Assembly (NCBI GenBank): GCA_003611745.1
Contig: RAYF01000002.1
Span: forward strand, 1 to 64,000
Direction: 5' to 3'
Source: a bacterium D16-36
GTDB lineage: Bacteria > Bacillota > Clostridia > Lachnospirales > Lachnospiraceae
DNA: 64,000 nucleotides
The position numbers and the translations under genes were made by a program. This document shows positions 62,667 through 64,000 of the stretch, in pieces; positions within the stretch are counted from its first letter, which is position 1, and the number at the start of each line of letters is the position of its first letter. The notes below the pieces were generated by a model. That model made no database searches. It saw nothing but the letters and a program-made list of their open reading frames with translations, and was not told where the DNA came from.

Positions 62667-63691
62667 GGATACCGGAATTTTTAAAGGAAGAGGGCTGCCT
62701 TGGGTTTGTCGCGCCCGCATTTGGATGCAATATAGAGCCATATCAGAGCGGATTTAAGAATGCGTTAAAGAAATTTAAGGATATGGGGTTTCGGACAGAT
62801 ATCGGGCCGAACTGCTTTGCAGGCGAGGGGGTTGGCATCAGCAATACGCCGGAAAAGTGCGGCGGCGAGATAAACGAGTATTTTGCTAAAGAGGGAGTGG
62901 ATGTGCTTCTTTCCTGCGGCGGCGGTGAATTAATGTGTGAGGTTCTGGATTATATCGATTTTGCGAAGCTGGCAGAGGAGAAGCCGAGATGGTATATGGG
63001 GTATTCGGACAATACGAACCTTACATTTCTTCTTGCAACGCTCTGTGACACGGCATCTATTTATGGCCCCTGCGCCCCTGCGTTCGGCATGGAGCCTTGG
63101 CATGAAGCGCTTTCTGATGCCCTTGGGCTTCTATTGGGCGAAAAAAATGTTTTTACAAATTACCCTCTCTGGGAAAAGGAATCTTTAAAGGACGAGGGGC
63201 ATCCGCTAGAACCGTACCACGTAACGGAGCAGAGCTGTATTAAATGTTTTCCGGCTGGGGCGGCCCATGCGGAGGGCAGGCTGCTTGGCGGCTGCCTTGA
63301 CTGCCTTGGAAGGCTGGTGGGAACAAAATATGACAAAGTAAAAGAGTTTATCAAACGGTACCGGGAAGATGGGATTTTGTGGTACTTAGAGTCCTGTGAC
63401 CTGAATATAATGGATATCAGGCGTGCGCTCTGGCAGCTTGACCACGCGGGCTGGTTTGGCACAGCGAGGGCATTTCTGATTGGCCGTCCGCTCTGTTTTG
63501 GGGAGGAGCTTTTTGGGCTTGACCAGTATCAGGCGGTTACAGGCATTCTTGGTAAATATCATGTGCCGATCCTGATGGATTTGGATATCGGGCATATCCC
63601 GCCGATGATGCCTGTCGTAAATGGGGCCAGAGCTGCTGTGGATGCAGCAGGGCAAAATGTTACAATTACTTACCGGCTGTCTGAACAGTAA
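62663..63691 (+). CDS. S66 family peptidase (LD-carboxypeptidase/MccF-like)
   Basis: A 342-residue serine peptidase of the S66 family. The nucleophile region is MGYSDNTNLTF, preceded by CGGGELM, and the catalytic Glu/His are expected in the LESCD and IGHIPPM segments. The family includes LdcA (peptidoglycan recycling) and MccF (microcin C resistance). The length and the LESCDLNIMDIRRALWQL segment fit the MccF-like branch, but the substrate is open. GGAGG lies ahead of the ATG. Confidence 0.9.
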   Translation: MRIPEFLKEEGCLGFVAPAFGCNIEPYQSGFKNALKKFKDMGFRTDIGPNCFAGEGVGISNTPEKCGGEINEYFAKEGVDVLLSCGGGELMCEVLDYIDFAKLAEEKPRWYMGYSDNTNLTFLLATLCDTASIYGPCAPAFGMEPWHEALSDALGLLLGEKNVFTNYPLWEKESLKDEGHPLEPYHVTEQSCIKCFPAGAAHAEGRLLGGCLDCLGRLVGTKYDKVKEFIKRYREDGILWYLESCDLNIMDIRRALWQLDHAGWFGTARAFLIGRPLCFGEELFGLDQYQAVTGILGKYHVPILMDLDIGHIPPMMPVVNGARAAVDAAGQNVTITYRLSEQ

Positions 63692-63885
63692 TAAATATCA
63701 AAATAATTAAGGAATCTGTTAGGAAAATTAACGTTTTCTTAACTTATCCCCTCTGTCATTGACGACCTTCTTTTTTAGCAGTATGTTAGTGGCTGGGGGG
63801 TATTTCACTTTTTTAAGGAAAAGTGGTATTATTGTTTTCATTGCGCTGGAGCGATAGCAGAACATGTGGGAAAAGGAGAGAAGAG

Positions 63886-64000
63886 ATGCCAAAGTTTAGT
63901 GTAAAAAGGCCGTTTGTGGTTTTGGTTGGCGTTGTAATGCTTCTGGTATTAGGGTATGTCAGTTTTACGAGGATGTCTACTGATTTTTTGCCGAATATGA
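63886..64000 (+). CDS. RND-family transporter, N-terminal part (runs off the window)
   Basis: The first 38 codons: FSVKRPFVVLVGVVMLLVLG, then FTRMSTDFLPNM, the first membrane helix and following loop of AcrB/MMPL-type RND permeases. AAAGGAGAG precedes the ATG. The gene continues beyond the window. No membrane-fusion partner gene lies directly upstream. The 63692-63885 gap holds a TATTAT box near 63827 but no clear -35. Confidence 0.8.
   Translation, partial: MPKFSVKRPFVVLVGVVMLLVLGYVSFTRMSTDFLPNM

Overview
The window looks like a chromosome segment of an anaerobic, endospore-forming member of the Clostridia, most likely Lachnospiraceae. The evidence is a hydrogenase maturation GTPase (HydF), the spoIIA-sigF and spoVA sporulation loci, split transketolase subunits, RNase J, a YgiQ-type radical SAM enzyme, a FliB-type lysine methylase and typical low-GC Gram-positive ribosome-binding sites. 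I cannot name the species. I see no rRNA, tRNA, CRISPR array or complete insertion sequence.

Layout. 1-2.8 kb: a lipoprotein, then a minus-strand operon with its own promoter (truncated deaminase-like ORF, variant carbamoyltransferase, HAD phosphatase). 2.9-6.5 kb: DegV, ProA, HydF. 6.5-11.3 kb: an AT-rich accessory patch rich in remnants (GNAT fragment, truncated methyltransferase, frameshifted HEPN-type gene, ParE-type toxin-antitoxin pair, CAT-like acetyltransferase). 11.3-13.9 kb: YigZ, a 260-bp imperfect palindrome, RarA. 14.3-19.2 kb: membrane lipid genes (PAP2 phosphatase, flippase-like protein, PssA, Psd) followed by a PLP decarboxylase. 19.3-25.3 kb: aldose epimerase, REC-HPt protein, Cof-type phosphatase, YgiQ, FliD-like protein. 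25.4-30.5 kb: RNA modification genes (RsmE, NifS-type desulfurase plus ThiI, MtaB) with an HPr-like protein. 30.6-36.6 kb: the conserved Firmicute block ireB-ruvX-yrzB-RNase J-ylbF-(mltG-like)-trmR-U32 peptidase. 36.8-42.3 kb: cold-shock protein, thioesterase, sulfotransferase-like protein, then the fsa-tktN-tktC pentose phosphate operon. 42.4-51 kb: paired bPH2 proteins, an amino-acid ABC transporter with a rearranged binding domain, a glycosyltransferase, FapA, and a zinc-ribbon/TPR protein. 51.1-55.2 kb: a MITE-like palindrome, spoIIAA-spoIIAB-sigF, spoVAA-AB-AC. 55.2-64 kb: AAA-ATPase/PD-(D/E)XK protein, Imm1-like protein, hybrid histidine kinase, FliB, endonuclease IV, YkgJ, S66 peptidase, and the start of an RND transporter.

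Cooperating sets: PssA and Psd make phosphatidylethanolamine in series. The NifS-type protein delivers sulfur to ThiI for 4-thiouridine in tRNA. TrmR and the U32 peptidase act in series on wobble 5-hydroxyuridine. SpoIIAA and SpoIIAB control sigma F, and the spoVA genes beside them serve dipicolinic acid uptake into the spore. The split transketolase and the transaldolase-like aldolase form a non-oxidative pentose phosphate unit.

The most unusual signals are non-coding or architectural. They include three copies of a 57-58 bp palindrome with CTAG ends, a 166-bp MITE-like palindrome, a 260-bp palindrome after yigZ, a family of short hairpins with an ACAGTTCC core at gene junctions, a terminator-like hairpin found in two identical copies (one inside the spoIIAA leader), an ABC transporter whose binding-domain lobes run in permuted order, and a HEPN-type gene split at an A7 slippery run. 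I found no single locus that I would call a complete new system; the candidates are given as findings.
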